Assembly (NCBI GenBank): GCA_013433145.1
Contig: CM024188.1
Span: forward strand, 11,274,345 to 11,338,344
Origin: Ascaris suum
Lineage: Eukaryota; Nematoda; Chromadorea; Rhabditida; Ascarididae
Length of the DNA: 64,000 nucleotides
Direction of reading: 5' to 3'
The notes under the pieces were generated by a model, which saw only the letters and a program-made list of their open reading frames with translations, searched no databases and was not told the DNA's origin. Below, piece after piece: positions 36,685-47,103 of this stretch. A program made the translations under genes and the position numbers. How positions within the stretch are numbered: the stretch's first letter is position 1; each line of letters begins with the position of its first letter.

Positions 36685-39600
36685 TCAATCAAAAGTTACT
36701 TCGACTTTCAAATCCGAATTTAACTTAAATTTTCCGGTAACAAATCGAAATAGAAATAGACACAACCTCGGCATTTTGAAATGTTTTTTAAGAGCGGCCC
36801 AATCCTTATAATAGTCCATGTCACGGTTGTTTGTCAACGCCCACTCGGCAATCGCCATACTGAGCGAGCTTTCAAACATAAAACTCTGCAAATATCTCGC
36901 TATACGCAAATGTGATCTTAAAAGACCTTACAGAAATCACAGTCGAAATGCATCGCTGCCCAATTTCTTCAAAAGTATCCTTGTTCTGCTTCAGTGAATT
37001 GTCTACATCATCCATGCATAGCACAGTATTTTTCCTTATAGAAAGGGCTGCACTAGCGAATACATGCAGAAAAAAAAGAACTCAAAAATAAGGGATCATT
37101 AAGATAAATGAAGGCGTTTAAATTCGCTTGTTCTGTGCTCTGCCAACGATCATTGACGAGTTTATTTGATCATTATTAGTACTAGTGGCTACAGTTTTGT
37201 TTATGCAACGTACGGTAAGTGTAACTGCCTATTTATCTAATCTCATACTCTTTGATGCTGAGCACCATAAAAAATTCCACTAGCCAAAGTAATACATAAC
37301 CTCAACGGCAAAAAAAAGGTTTTTTTTTTTCAAAAATGTGAATTCCAATTAAATGATTTGCCATTGTATTTCGACCGAGCATTTGCGGTTGCAAAGTGGC
37401 TTTGGAAGCGTTCTCGAAGCAAACAGCATCAGGTCCATGTGGAGTCATCATACTATGAAGACTGCCACCTCCTGGTTTGAAGCCACTCTCCTTTGCTTCA
37501 TAGGTGCCACAAATCAAGCCCATATATTCGCTCATACAATTTCCTGAACTGCGTTTTTTGCAAGCACATTTAGAAGTGAATAGACTAAGCTTCGTCAAGC
37601 TTTTCGAATGGTAATTACGATCTAAAAATGTTTATCATAAAATAATGAACGGCATATATCAATGCCTATCACAATTTGTGGGATCTTGCAATTGCAGTGC
37701 AATCACGTTACGCGGCAACTATTGAGAGATCACTGTTTGAAAGGCGCACTAAAGCATAACTCAATCTACAAACGTAATTCTTTTCGAGAAACCTTTCGTA
37801 AGTTGCTTTTTTTTTTGTCGATTTAGGAATGCTCTTTGAGACTATACGTTTTGTTCGTCTGTACGCCCTTAAAGCATATATAAATGAATACTATGAGTCT
37901 TACCAAGAGCAGATATGATGGCATGATACGCATTCCTATCCCCTTATCACGCTCCATTAATGCTAAGCTATGTTTGCTTGGCTGGAACGACAGCAAAGTT
38001 TGTATCATTTGTAAATGAGCAAAGATCGTATCATCTGCCAGAAAGCGTCTACGCTATGCAGCATAAAAACAAAACCGCTCGAATCGCAACAAAATATGCC
38101 AACGATGATAATAAGGTGGCCGGAAAGTGTTCTCAGCGACGCTCCATCGCGGTGGAAATATAACGAAATCGGCGATTGCCGTTCCAGGGCGTGAGGATGG
38201 TGCAGTAAGGACGGTGAAAATCGACGGATCCTTCAATAAGACGATCTTTCGTTCAGGCTAACAACTTCCAGATATCCATTTCCATCAGCATGTCCACTTG
38301 GATTATGTTCATTTCAGCAAAGGAAAATTCCAACGAGAGGTACATCGTACGCTCTATAATCGCTTTGACAACACAGCCGCATAACACATGATCCACATGA
38401 AATTTTGCATAGATATTAAAAGAAAATTCTTACAGCGTGATCATAAGAAACTGTGTTGAACGTCATGAATTTACGCAGATCGTATTTATAGGGCACATAG
38501 TTGCCACGCCACGCGACGACATCAAATGGTGAATGATCCTTTAAAAAATAGTTTTTAGGCTATGAAACAAAGAATCTCTTCCCATCAGCATCTTATTTCG
38601 CTTGTTGCAAGCAAAAAAGCAGAGCATTTAGCACTATGCACAGTCTTTCCACTTAGGTAGGAAGGGGCAAAATGTAGTGGAGGTGCGTGTAGAGCAAGCG
38701 TAAAATGAAGGCAAAAAGGGCGATTCCTAAGGAACACAGCTGCTCTCCAGTTCTTGGCTATGAGTGGAAACAACATGAAATTTTTGTGACAGTGTAAATC
38801 GCTTGTGCTTCTTGGAAGTAACACCATTTTCTGTTCCACTTTACATCCGCCTTCATTTGCCTGCTTGTTTTATGTTCATTTAAAGTCTATTGTCTTAAGT
38901 ACTTTTTGTTTTTCTAATGTTTTCATAAATGTGCATTCGAAAACTTTCAAAGGATGAAGAAAGGAATCAATTAAATGCATATTGCAATTTTATAAATAAG
39001 TCAAAAAGGGACCAAAAGAGGAAACTAAGCTTGTTTCGTTTCGCATGTTTTGAAATAAGCGAAGCCGGATAGGATAAAAATAACTATGATACTGCAGAAA
39101 AATAGGATGAAAATTTCTGCTAAGAAATCTTAAGTAGAGAGACGTACGAAAATTTCGTGATGGAATTTTTTTTTTTTTTTATTCAGTTTGTGGTTTGCGC
39201 ATAAGCCAATGGCCATTTCCCCGTCGATTTCATCAGCTGTGAGCCTCAGGATTGTTCTGGCTCGACGATAGTTTTTCTTAATCATGTTGAATGAATAAAA
39301 TGATGTAGTAGATCTTGGAAATACGAAAATCGCGCCTCACTTGTATTGCTGAGAAAAATTTGCCGTGATATTTGCTGCAAACTTCGAAATTGTCGACATC
39401 ACGATCCTCAAACCATGCCACTGGAGTCTCAAAGTGTCGTGCATCCGCTAATCCGTTTGCTCCTCAAACAGGACTCCATTTGTTACATATGAGTAGTTGT
39501 CTTGTCAAAAGAAAAACATAGGAACGACATTCTCATCCTTTAATAAAGCTTCCTTAACAGAAGCGTTCCTCTCCTGCTCCTCTTTCCTCCCCCCCCCCCC

Positions 39601-42114
39601 CGCCCTTCAATGTTACGACCTATAGTTCAGAAACGATTAGAAGCCTCAGCGGTGCTATAAGAACCACGTTCATCAGCACCCTAACTTCTCAATATTTCAC
39701 TACTGCTTCCGGATGGTGACCATAACAACCTAATTTCTTAAGTGGCTTCATTAATGACTATGTTGAGACTACTATACGTGTCTAGTTGAGACTACTAGAC
39801 ACGTATAGATATACATACATAGACGCACAGGTATAGTTTTTTACCGCAACGCGGTTGGTAAACGCGAATATGTTAAAAAAAGACGTCACCGATTGGACCA
39901 AGGTCTGGAAGTTGAAAGTGAACACCGTAAACTTCGAGAACATATCCACGTGATGGACCACACACGTCGACTGCGAAACGGATTCCTTGAGGTATGACGA
40001 CTATTTCAAGTGGTTTCACTAACATCAGCCCGAACTCTGTCGTTAAATTCAGTTCGCCTTCTTGCGGCACTGAAAGCTCGTAAAGTAAAAAAAAAAAATT
40101 CACATAAGTAGGAATAGTAAACGACTCAAAGTCCTGAACGTGTGCCAAATGAGGCCTGCACATCGAGATGTGTATCACCTATGTCTATGATGAAATTCGA
40201 AATGAACCGCACGAAACACTGCTTCTGTGAGAGATTCAGGAACAATAATTTTGTTACTGGATACTAGTCAATAACATGCATCGCGTTTTTGAATATTCTG
40301 ACAGATTCTTTTGCAGATAATTCTTAACGCGAGCAAGGAAATAAATATTTCTAACCAGCCGCGCATCTAATCACAAATATTTAAACAACTTTCCGCACGA
40401 TCTGCGACATCTCTATATATATATACTATATATATATATCCGAGAGACAGCACGACCTATGAAATTTGAAAACGTTTTAATTTTTCGATATTCAATATTA
40501 ATAGTCGCCCTGTACCCACAGTCAGAAGTTGTTTTTCTTTCCGGGCAAAAAACTGCATACCAATGAGCCAATCTCCATCGGCGTTATAAATGCAACGGTC
40601 TTTCATTGATGCGTTACATACATATTGATGTATGGCAAGACCATTTCTCGATACTACATCACCTCCACCACAGAATGTGTACAAACCCTACAATAATTTT
40701 TAGTCTATTCATCAAAACTCCAGCAATTAGGGTTTTCATTGAAAAAAAAAAAGAGATTTCACTTTAAGATGATATTGAGGAAAAATGCGAAAAAAATAAA
40801 TAATTTCTAACCGACAATCTTGCAACAGAAAAAAAAAGTTAGCTTGTTTTAACATTTCCTCCAACTAGGGAAAAACGTTTCATCAGTTTATATTGAACTT
40901 TTTCTTTTCGATCTTGAAAACTCGAAGTTAATTTAAATCGCCCTGTCCTGCATTTCTCAACTATGTCATAGGCTTAGCTCTGGGTAAATAATTTTCCCGC
41001 CTCCTTTACTTAATTTCTTCCAAAGAGAAATTCTGCATAACCCATTGATCCGAGCATTCCAACATACCCTTCAATCTGATAGGGCATGACGCGAATGTAT
41101 TGACCTGACCTTCAACTTTTATGGCCAACAAAATGCAGTGCATCTGAGTTAGCGCTTAACAGAAGGAAGAGGACTTACGTCAACGAAATCAACTGTCTGC
41201 CCCTTGTCCGGCATCGGAAGGGGGTGCCATCTGATTTGAGTTGGTTCGGCGTCGCATGTCGAAAAGTCATTTGTGAAGTGTTCTTTGGCAAGTTTTTTGA
41301 AGGGTTTATGCTGCACTGATGGTCGAATACGGTACAGCCAACTTCCAATTTAAAAAAGAAAAACTGCACATTACCGAATAAATAAACTAACAGTACAAGC
41401 AGCTGAAGAAAGTGTGTTCAATTTAAACTGAACATCGATGGGCTATGCTAAATGAGCTTCGAAGATACAACTACTGCATGACGCCATGACTGCCTCAAAA
41501 AGTCTAACCATGTGAAGATTTAATCTGCCAGTCACAGCTGTAAAATGCGACAGTTTGCATTAATTTCAGCACTGTAACCACGCTCTTCGCCCCACCGTCT
41601 TTGCTTCGCTCAAAAAAGATCCATTTTTTGCACATCTGAGTCTCATGAAAACCTACATATGCTGCTTCAAGGTAAGGATGAACCTTACTTATAATAAATC
41701 CTTTGCAATTTGAGGAAATCGGATTTGAGTGGACAACTGAAATCTCGTCGCTATACGCCTGAACCGTCCAGGCTTCCTTTTTCCCTATAGCATATGACTG
41801 CGTGTGAGTGCATGGTTGCATATGATCGCTGCTTTTCTCCCTTTTTGGCTCCAGCGGACCAGATTCTAGCAATAACCACTCTCAGCCTCAAGCACAACCG
41901 AATTTGTCTGCACCAGAACTAGAAGTGATGGTAAAATATGGCTCTACCTTCGTTTGTTGCTCAACCTAGGTGCAGTGAAAGCCGTGCCGTTGAGCTGTTC
42001 AGCATAAAGACCATAGGGGCATATCTGAGGGTTGTTCTGATTCTTCGGCAACGCATTCGGACACCGTTCGTCCTCGGAGCAGAATTCATTGCCAAAGCCA
42101 CATTGGTATTTCAA
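36685..42114 (-). CDS. hgo-1: Homogentisate 1,2-dioxygenase
   Basis: Fe(II) enzyme that opens the ring of homogentisate to maleylacetoacetate in tyrosine and phenylalanine breakdown. Exons run 42114-41948, 41341-41179, 40687-40561, 40069-39890, 39462-39341, 38538-38434, 38230-38104, 37543-37362 and 36885-36685; all phases agree. They encode 457 residues, against 445 for the whole human enzyme. Visible landmarks are [101 protein letters not shown] and [10 protein letters not shown]. Iron ligands equivalent to human H335, E341 and H371 and the catalytic H292 are present. The first exon shown starts at an acceptor (TTTCAG|TTGAAATAC), so the initiator Met lies in a short upstream exon; ATG-CAG before a donor at 42860-42855 is a weak candidate. 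The last intron seems to be GC-AG. The C-terminus reads past the usual end. Confidence 0.94.
37356..37362 (-). other. Non-canonical GC splice donor in hgo-1
   Basis: The penultimate exon matches the family up to GRNTM, after which the minus strand reads ATG|GCAAAT. No GT follows within the next few dozen bases. Using this GC donor (37361-37360) with the TTGCAG acceptor before 36885 keeps the frame and gives NTM-SFMFESS, close to GTM-AFMFESS in other animals. An alternative with GT-AG exists (CTCG|GTCGAA to GTATAG|CGAGA) and has the same length but poorer similarity. Confidence 0.6.
39589..39601 (-). repeat. C13 run (G13 on the hgo-1 sense strand)
   Basis: Thirteen C on the plus strand, inside the intron between dioxygenase exons 4 and 5. 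Read in the direction of transcription this is a G-run, as in the plus-strand genes. Confidence 0.9.
39772..39808. repeat. Perfect palindromic hairpin in hgo-1 intron
   Basis: CTATACGTGTCTAGT (39772-39786) and ACTAGACACGTATAG (39794-39808) are exact reverse complements separated by seven bases (TGAGACT). The element GTTGAGACTACTA also occurs twice as a direct repeat across the left arm and loop. It lies in the intron between exons 4 and 5. Confidence 0.9.
40412..40439. repeat. Short interrupted (TA)n tract
   Basis: A TA-rich tract of about 28 bases with one interruption (ACTATA), in the dioxygenase intron between exons 3 and 4. Confidence 0.9.
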
Positions 42115-43378
42115 CTGAAATGCTTGCAATTATGAAAGCACAATACTTCTGCACTACCTAAATTCTCACTGCAACCATAACCCCGATTATTTTTCGAAGA
42201 GAACACCCAACGTTAGTTCATACTATCTAGTGTGCTCAATTAAGCAAAAAAAAAACATCAAAACATAAATCTGACTTGAAAATTACTAAAAATTAAAGAC
42301 ACACACCACTTTAGGAAATAAAATTCCGAATGTAAGTGAAAACTTAGCTCCTTTGTGATGAAACACTTATTCTTCTTATATTTTGCAATTTTATGGTTAG
42401 CTTTTATTGTCGGTTAAGGAACAATGTGCATAGGCTCGAGAAGATTTTTTTGATCATCCACTCAAGACGATGTTCATTTATTGTATGCTTGACGAAGCTC
42501 TAAGATGCAACTAGTAATGGGTATTTCTTTGTGCATTGGTGATGAGCTTAGAAATAACATTCGTTAATTTAATTAAACAAAATTTCTGAATAAGGTTTAA
42601 TTCATTGTTGGTATCAATATCTAACATCAAATAAATCTATTCACTCGTATCAATAGCAATTTGTTTGTTATTCTATAGGAACTATCAAAGTCGAACGTTC
42701 ATGAGAATAAAGAAACTGCAAGTATTTTGTGGTTAGAAGCCTTATCAAACTATAATTCGACTTCTACAATATAATGAAATAGTAAGCTTTTGTTTCTGTA
42801 GAAATCACAATGATTGAAAATTGCGAAGAATCTATAAAAGTCATCAAATTTCACCTGCATAAAGAAATATGAGGTAATGAAGCATTTTGTAGAGGTTTCT
42901 TTTCGAGCAAAACATATTCAACATTATTGAGCACAGCGTTTTTTTTTTTTTTTAATGTACAAATTTTATGAATCTGTTAACTGTTTAACTGTTAATTGAC
43001 TTATTAGCTAAATGAATCAAAGTGTTGGCTAATTTTTCGGATTCCACAACTATCCTGACCATTTTGCAATAATCCAAGTAGCCAATATTGAGTCGGTTCG
43101 TGTTGTTTACGCAATTTCAATCGACCAAAAGTCATTGCGACTACAGATGATGTAAGCAAAACTTTCTCTGCCATTTCCTTTATATAAAGCGCTTTCCGCA
43201 AATATTTCGTCTCAAATTCTACTCTGCCCTTCTAATATATTGAAAGCGAAAAGAACTCTTTGTAAGAAAATACTCGAGCGAATCATCATTTCGTTGCGAG
43301 TAATTATTGTAAACCGATTGGTACTTATTCAAGAAAGCACTACTACGCTTCTGCAACAACAAATATATTAAACTCGTT
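42115..43378. other. 5' flank and probable first intron of hgo-1
   Basis: Must contain the dioxygenase initiator exon unless that lies further away, since the first recognised exon begins at a splice acceptor. The only ATG-plus-donor that I noted is at 42860-42855, which would give Met-Gln before LKYQCGFG; the same bases also look like an acceptor, so this is weak. There is a T17 run near 42940. Nothing else is supported. Confidence 0.35.
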
Positions 43379-43717
43379 ATGATGAAAGGCGTTACTAGCA
43401 ATCGTTTCATTGCCCTTAACAGAGATGGTTACGACCTCAAGCACTTGGCCGTTTATTCACAAATGCTGTCTATTATAATTGATTGCACCACGGATGCACT
43501 ATGCAATCTGCCTGTGGAACGGCTCCCATACGTTTTACACACACACTGGAATCCGAAATCGTCACTAAGCCACTGTGAAACTCCAGGTAAGCACGCGCAA
43601 CAATCAGCCTTGTTTGTATTTTCCCCAGAAGGTATCTGCATCCAGGACAATGTGCGGTGGCTTGCGAATAAATTGAAACACGAGTATGGCATCTATTTTT
43701 TCCAAGGCCCAACATAA
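43379..43717 (+). CDS. Orphan small protein with possible 42-base intron
   Basis: A frame of 112 codons opening with tandem ATGs. Inside it, 43587-43628 has a textbook donor (CCAG|GTAAGC) and acceptor (TTTTCCCCAG) and is 42 bases, a multiple of three. The product is therefore 98 residues if spliced and 112 if not. The spliced protein includes LAVYSQMLSIIIDCTTDAL and NPKSSLSHCETPEGICIQDN and ends KLKHEYGIYFFQGPT. An upstream acceptor (CCCTTAACAG before the Asp-Gly codons) hints that the true exon may start near 43423. I do not recognise the family. Stop codons are sparse in all frames here, which weakens the case. Confidence 0.35.
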   Translation: MMKGVTSNRFIALNRDGYDLKHLAVYSQMLSIIIDCTTDALCNLPVERLPYVLHTHWNPKSSLSHCETPGKHAQQSALFVFSPEGICIQDNVRWLANKLKHEYGIYFFQGPT

Positions 43718-46700
43718 AGTGATAGTGACGTGCAAAGAAACCGGCTTTTCCCTTGCGTTAATGCAGCCAATGCTTGCGGTATTTGGTTGATGGGGAATTT
43801 CCTCACAGCACTTCCTTGCAAAGAACGAATATGCGCCGAAAATTATGCAGCAGTACAGGATCAACAAATTCAGCTTATAAGTGCAAAAAATGACTACTAA
43901 AACTCTAGTTTTTCGGAGTTTTGGAGGCTATATGGAACTAGTAATCCTTTAAATAGTAAATAGGTAATACATGGATTACTACCACTTTGAGAGACTTCGG
44001 TGTGTAGTGTACATGCTTTGTGTTATTGCTGCTTCAAATCTCATGTCTTCCTCTGGCAACGATTTCGTTTCTGTCACGAGGTCCCCCCCCCTGGAGAACA
44101 ATAGCATTGCATGCAGGGTCTATTTTCGGTTATTCAGAAATATCAAAAATTGAAAGCTCCACGCTTGCATACGGGTGGCGACCTATTTGGCAAACATTAA
44201 GGCCGGGAATTTTTCATAGGAGGATATATATCGCTGATAATCGGATAGTATTTCTTTATTAACAATCCTTCGATAGCACAAACCTGGTGGTTCATTTCCC
44301 ACAGCGTTTCGCTGCCTTTTACCCGGTCCCTAACCCCACCCCACTTCACTCATGATCCGAGGGAGGTTTCCGGCACAGGCTTCTGCCGCTTTCTTCCCCC
44401 TCCTCGGAGTCGAGGAGTGATTCCAACTAAAATATCGAATTGATAAAATGCCGCTATCATCAAACGGTTGCGCAACATCGGAGGCTGGTTAAACGAGATG
44501 CCGAATTCGCAATGCATGTAAAATTATAATGATGCTATGATGGCAAATGCAAACCTTCAATGAGGAAGAACTGTTGCTTGGCGAATTTTGGCCACTAGCG
44601 CTATGACAACCGCTTTATTGTTTAGAATGTCTTCGCTATGATCCTATTCGCAAGTGCATAGCAAATCGTGCGAGCATTTAAAATACATATATTTTTCAAA
44701 ATTGCCCGAATTTATTGAATATATTGTACTCGTTCGTCTTTCAAAGATTTTATCCAAGTAGGAAAGCATAGATGTTAGCACAGTTGCAATACAGCGGAGT
44801 GGAGATCCATCAAAAATAAAGCGTGCTAACGGGAGTCAAGGATTTGACCACATTTAGTTGGCCTCTAAAAACGTGTACAACGCCGATATCGTGTAGTCTT
44901 AGGCTAATTGGGCAAAGAAGTGAGCGATAACTTCGTTAGAAGGTATTGATGATGTGGCTTTCTGCTTGCAATTATATTATTATAATAATTCGACTGATGT
45001 GATAACGTAGCAGTCGGCTTAATCAATTGAATGCTGATTATGCAAATTAGTTATTCGTAGGCAAATAGAAATACCTACACACATTGGCAATCGTCAAGTT
45101 GTAACCAATAGCATGAAATGTTTGAAAACTTTCAGCAGTAAAAAGTTATATTTTTCAAAAATATTTTTAATACGTCAAAAACGGTTCATATCGACAATAA
45201 ATAAAGGTCGACAATGCTTTCGCTCCCATTCAGTCCGTCAGGTATTTTTTGCTAAAACTCTAGGCCAAAACACAATTACTCTCTTCGATATAGTTTGCCA
45301 TTTATGGAAAGCATGGCATGAGTGCAGAGAGTACAAAAATAGAGTGAAGGAGCTTTTCAACAACCAACAGCAAGAAACTACTCGCAAATGAAAAGAAAGT
45401 CGAACCTGCTGGAAACGATTATATGACATCGTCGGCTATGACCGAACGGACTCTCAACACTGTGGGCAATTTCATCGGCAAATACTTATAAACACCGTTA
45501 ATTGAACGATGATCGATGGTAGAATAAGACAGCATTGCACCCGTTCCACTGAACGAAACGTGTTCTGCGCGTAGATATTGCATAACTTTGCCTTGATCTT
45601 ACTGCACCAATAATAAATACTGTGAGGTAAAGCAAAGAAGGCAAAGCTTAGTAAGTTCACCTGTTCACAGCAAATTGTTATCTGAACTTGTTGATGAGGT
45701 TCACTCGTAATTCACAACTTCAGCCTCATGAGCATCTCGTTAGATAGATTTCGTTTGCTCCCTTCGACCAATGGGAAGAAGTGCGCATTTGAGAACTTCG
45801 ATCAACACCTCTTCGCCTGTGTTCATCCACGCAAACATTTTTATTCGTTAGTGAGGATTTCGTGAAAACTTTCGTTTTGATCACTTTTGAAACTCATCGG
45901 TATCACAAGTTGATGAAGATCATACAGAGGATGCCGAAAGGCCAAACATCGGCATGGGCAAACCGTCTTCTTGCTTACAGATCGTACGCATTCTTTTTGA
46001 TCTTTCGCTGACGAGTTGTGAGGTCGTGAAATTACTTGCACCGGCACTGGCTTAAGCCTAGGATATTAGCATATTTTTTGGAGAGGCGAAATGGTGCATT
46101 TGCCTAGGTATCGCCCATATCAAGAGGAATGGGGTTCCAAATGCGAAGTAAATGAAACAACGGTAATTGTCACGTTTTACTGATTTCGCTTTAGTTTCAA
46201 GAAGGCGTTTTTTTCGATTTCACACTTACAGTCCAGTGAATTATGAGAATCGTTCGAATCTAAAAAAAAAAAAAAACTTTTTTGAGTGAGCATCAAATTA
46301 ACTCTGCTTGTAACCATCAAATTCAGGAACAAAACGCTCCGAAATCGGTGGATATCCTTCGTGATGAATTATTTTCCCCCAAGTACTCTCATTCGAAATT
46401 TACACTTTCAAAGTACTCGTCCGGTGAAGAGGAATGAGCGGAGTGAGTTATGGAACTCACGCTTCCGCTTCTTATTCCTTTAAGCTCTGAAAAAATGTTA
46501 TTACACCAGTGTGTTCGATCTGTTTAGTAGAGGAAGTTTCCACGAAATTAATCGCAAATTCATCTGCTTCAAACATTGCTCTTGAATGGTCAAATCCATT
46601 CGGCTGTCACTGCTTTGCTCTATGACGACTGCTGCGTAAGAAAGTTAGATGTGCTTACCAATGGGGTGGTCAACGTGCTTGAGACAACTTTGACTGCATA

Positions 46701-47032
46701 AACGACGTATTGAATACCCCAGATGGTTTTGTGACACTGTGCACGAACGGTTGCTTCTTTGTCGTATTAACAAACAAGAATAAATCTTTTATGACGCATT
46801 TGTTCTGTTTTTTGCTCCGGGACCTATGTAGTCGCCACTTATCTATATTTAAATTCCTCATTACCTTGTGATATTCCGTTGAATTTTTCTCTCTACCAGA
46901 TCTTAATTGAAGACTGAGGAATGATATTATTATATTTGTTCTTTTATTTCAGACGCTCTAGGGATTTATGCTAGTCATTTTGTCTTACTATAGAACAAAA
47001 TGATTTGAATGCATTGATGATATTTTGAAGAG
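43718..47032. other. Intergenic region, no supported gene
   Basis: No supported gene. A GC-rich patch of about 130 bases at 44281-44410, unlike its AT-rich surroundings, includes the inverted repeat CTCCTCG-GAGT-CGAGGAG, but I could not assign it to an RNA gene. Confidence 0.45.
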
Positions 47033-47103
47033 CTCACTGCTATACTGTGTGATGAGGTGGACGCTATGAGCGAATATGAAGATCGACATCGAGCAAGAAT
47101 GTG
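47033..47103 (+). CDS. Orphan exon, unknown gene (possibly PP2A B'' 5' region)
   Basis: A short open segment with a strong donor (ATGTG|GTAAGT) and a modest acceptor (TTTTGAAGAG). It encodes LTAILCDEVDAMSEYEDRH and a few more residues, hydrophilic and protein-like, ending after two bases of a codon. It lies on the same strand as and 3.5 kb upstream of the first PP2A B'' exon, but its phase does not join directly to 50604. One more exon would be needed to link them. Confidence 0.3.

Noticed and set aside
41504..41872. 122-codon minus-strand frame inside a homogentisate dioxygenase intron
   Set aside because: It falls between exons 1 and 2 of the dioxygenase, has no family resemblance, and the exons on both sides join in phase without it.
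42111..42129. Start of homogentisate dioxygenase at 42129
   Set aside because: The codon there is TTG and the bases read GCATTTCAG, a splice acceptor; the exon begins at 42114 and the true start is further upstream.
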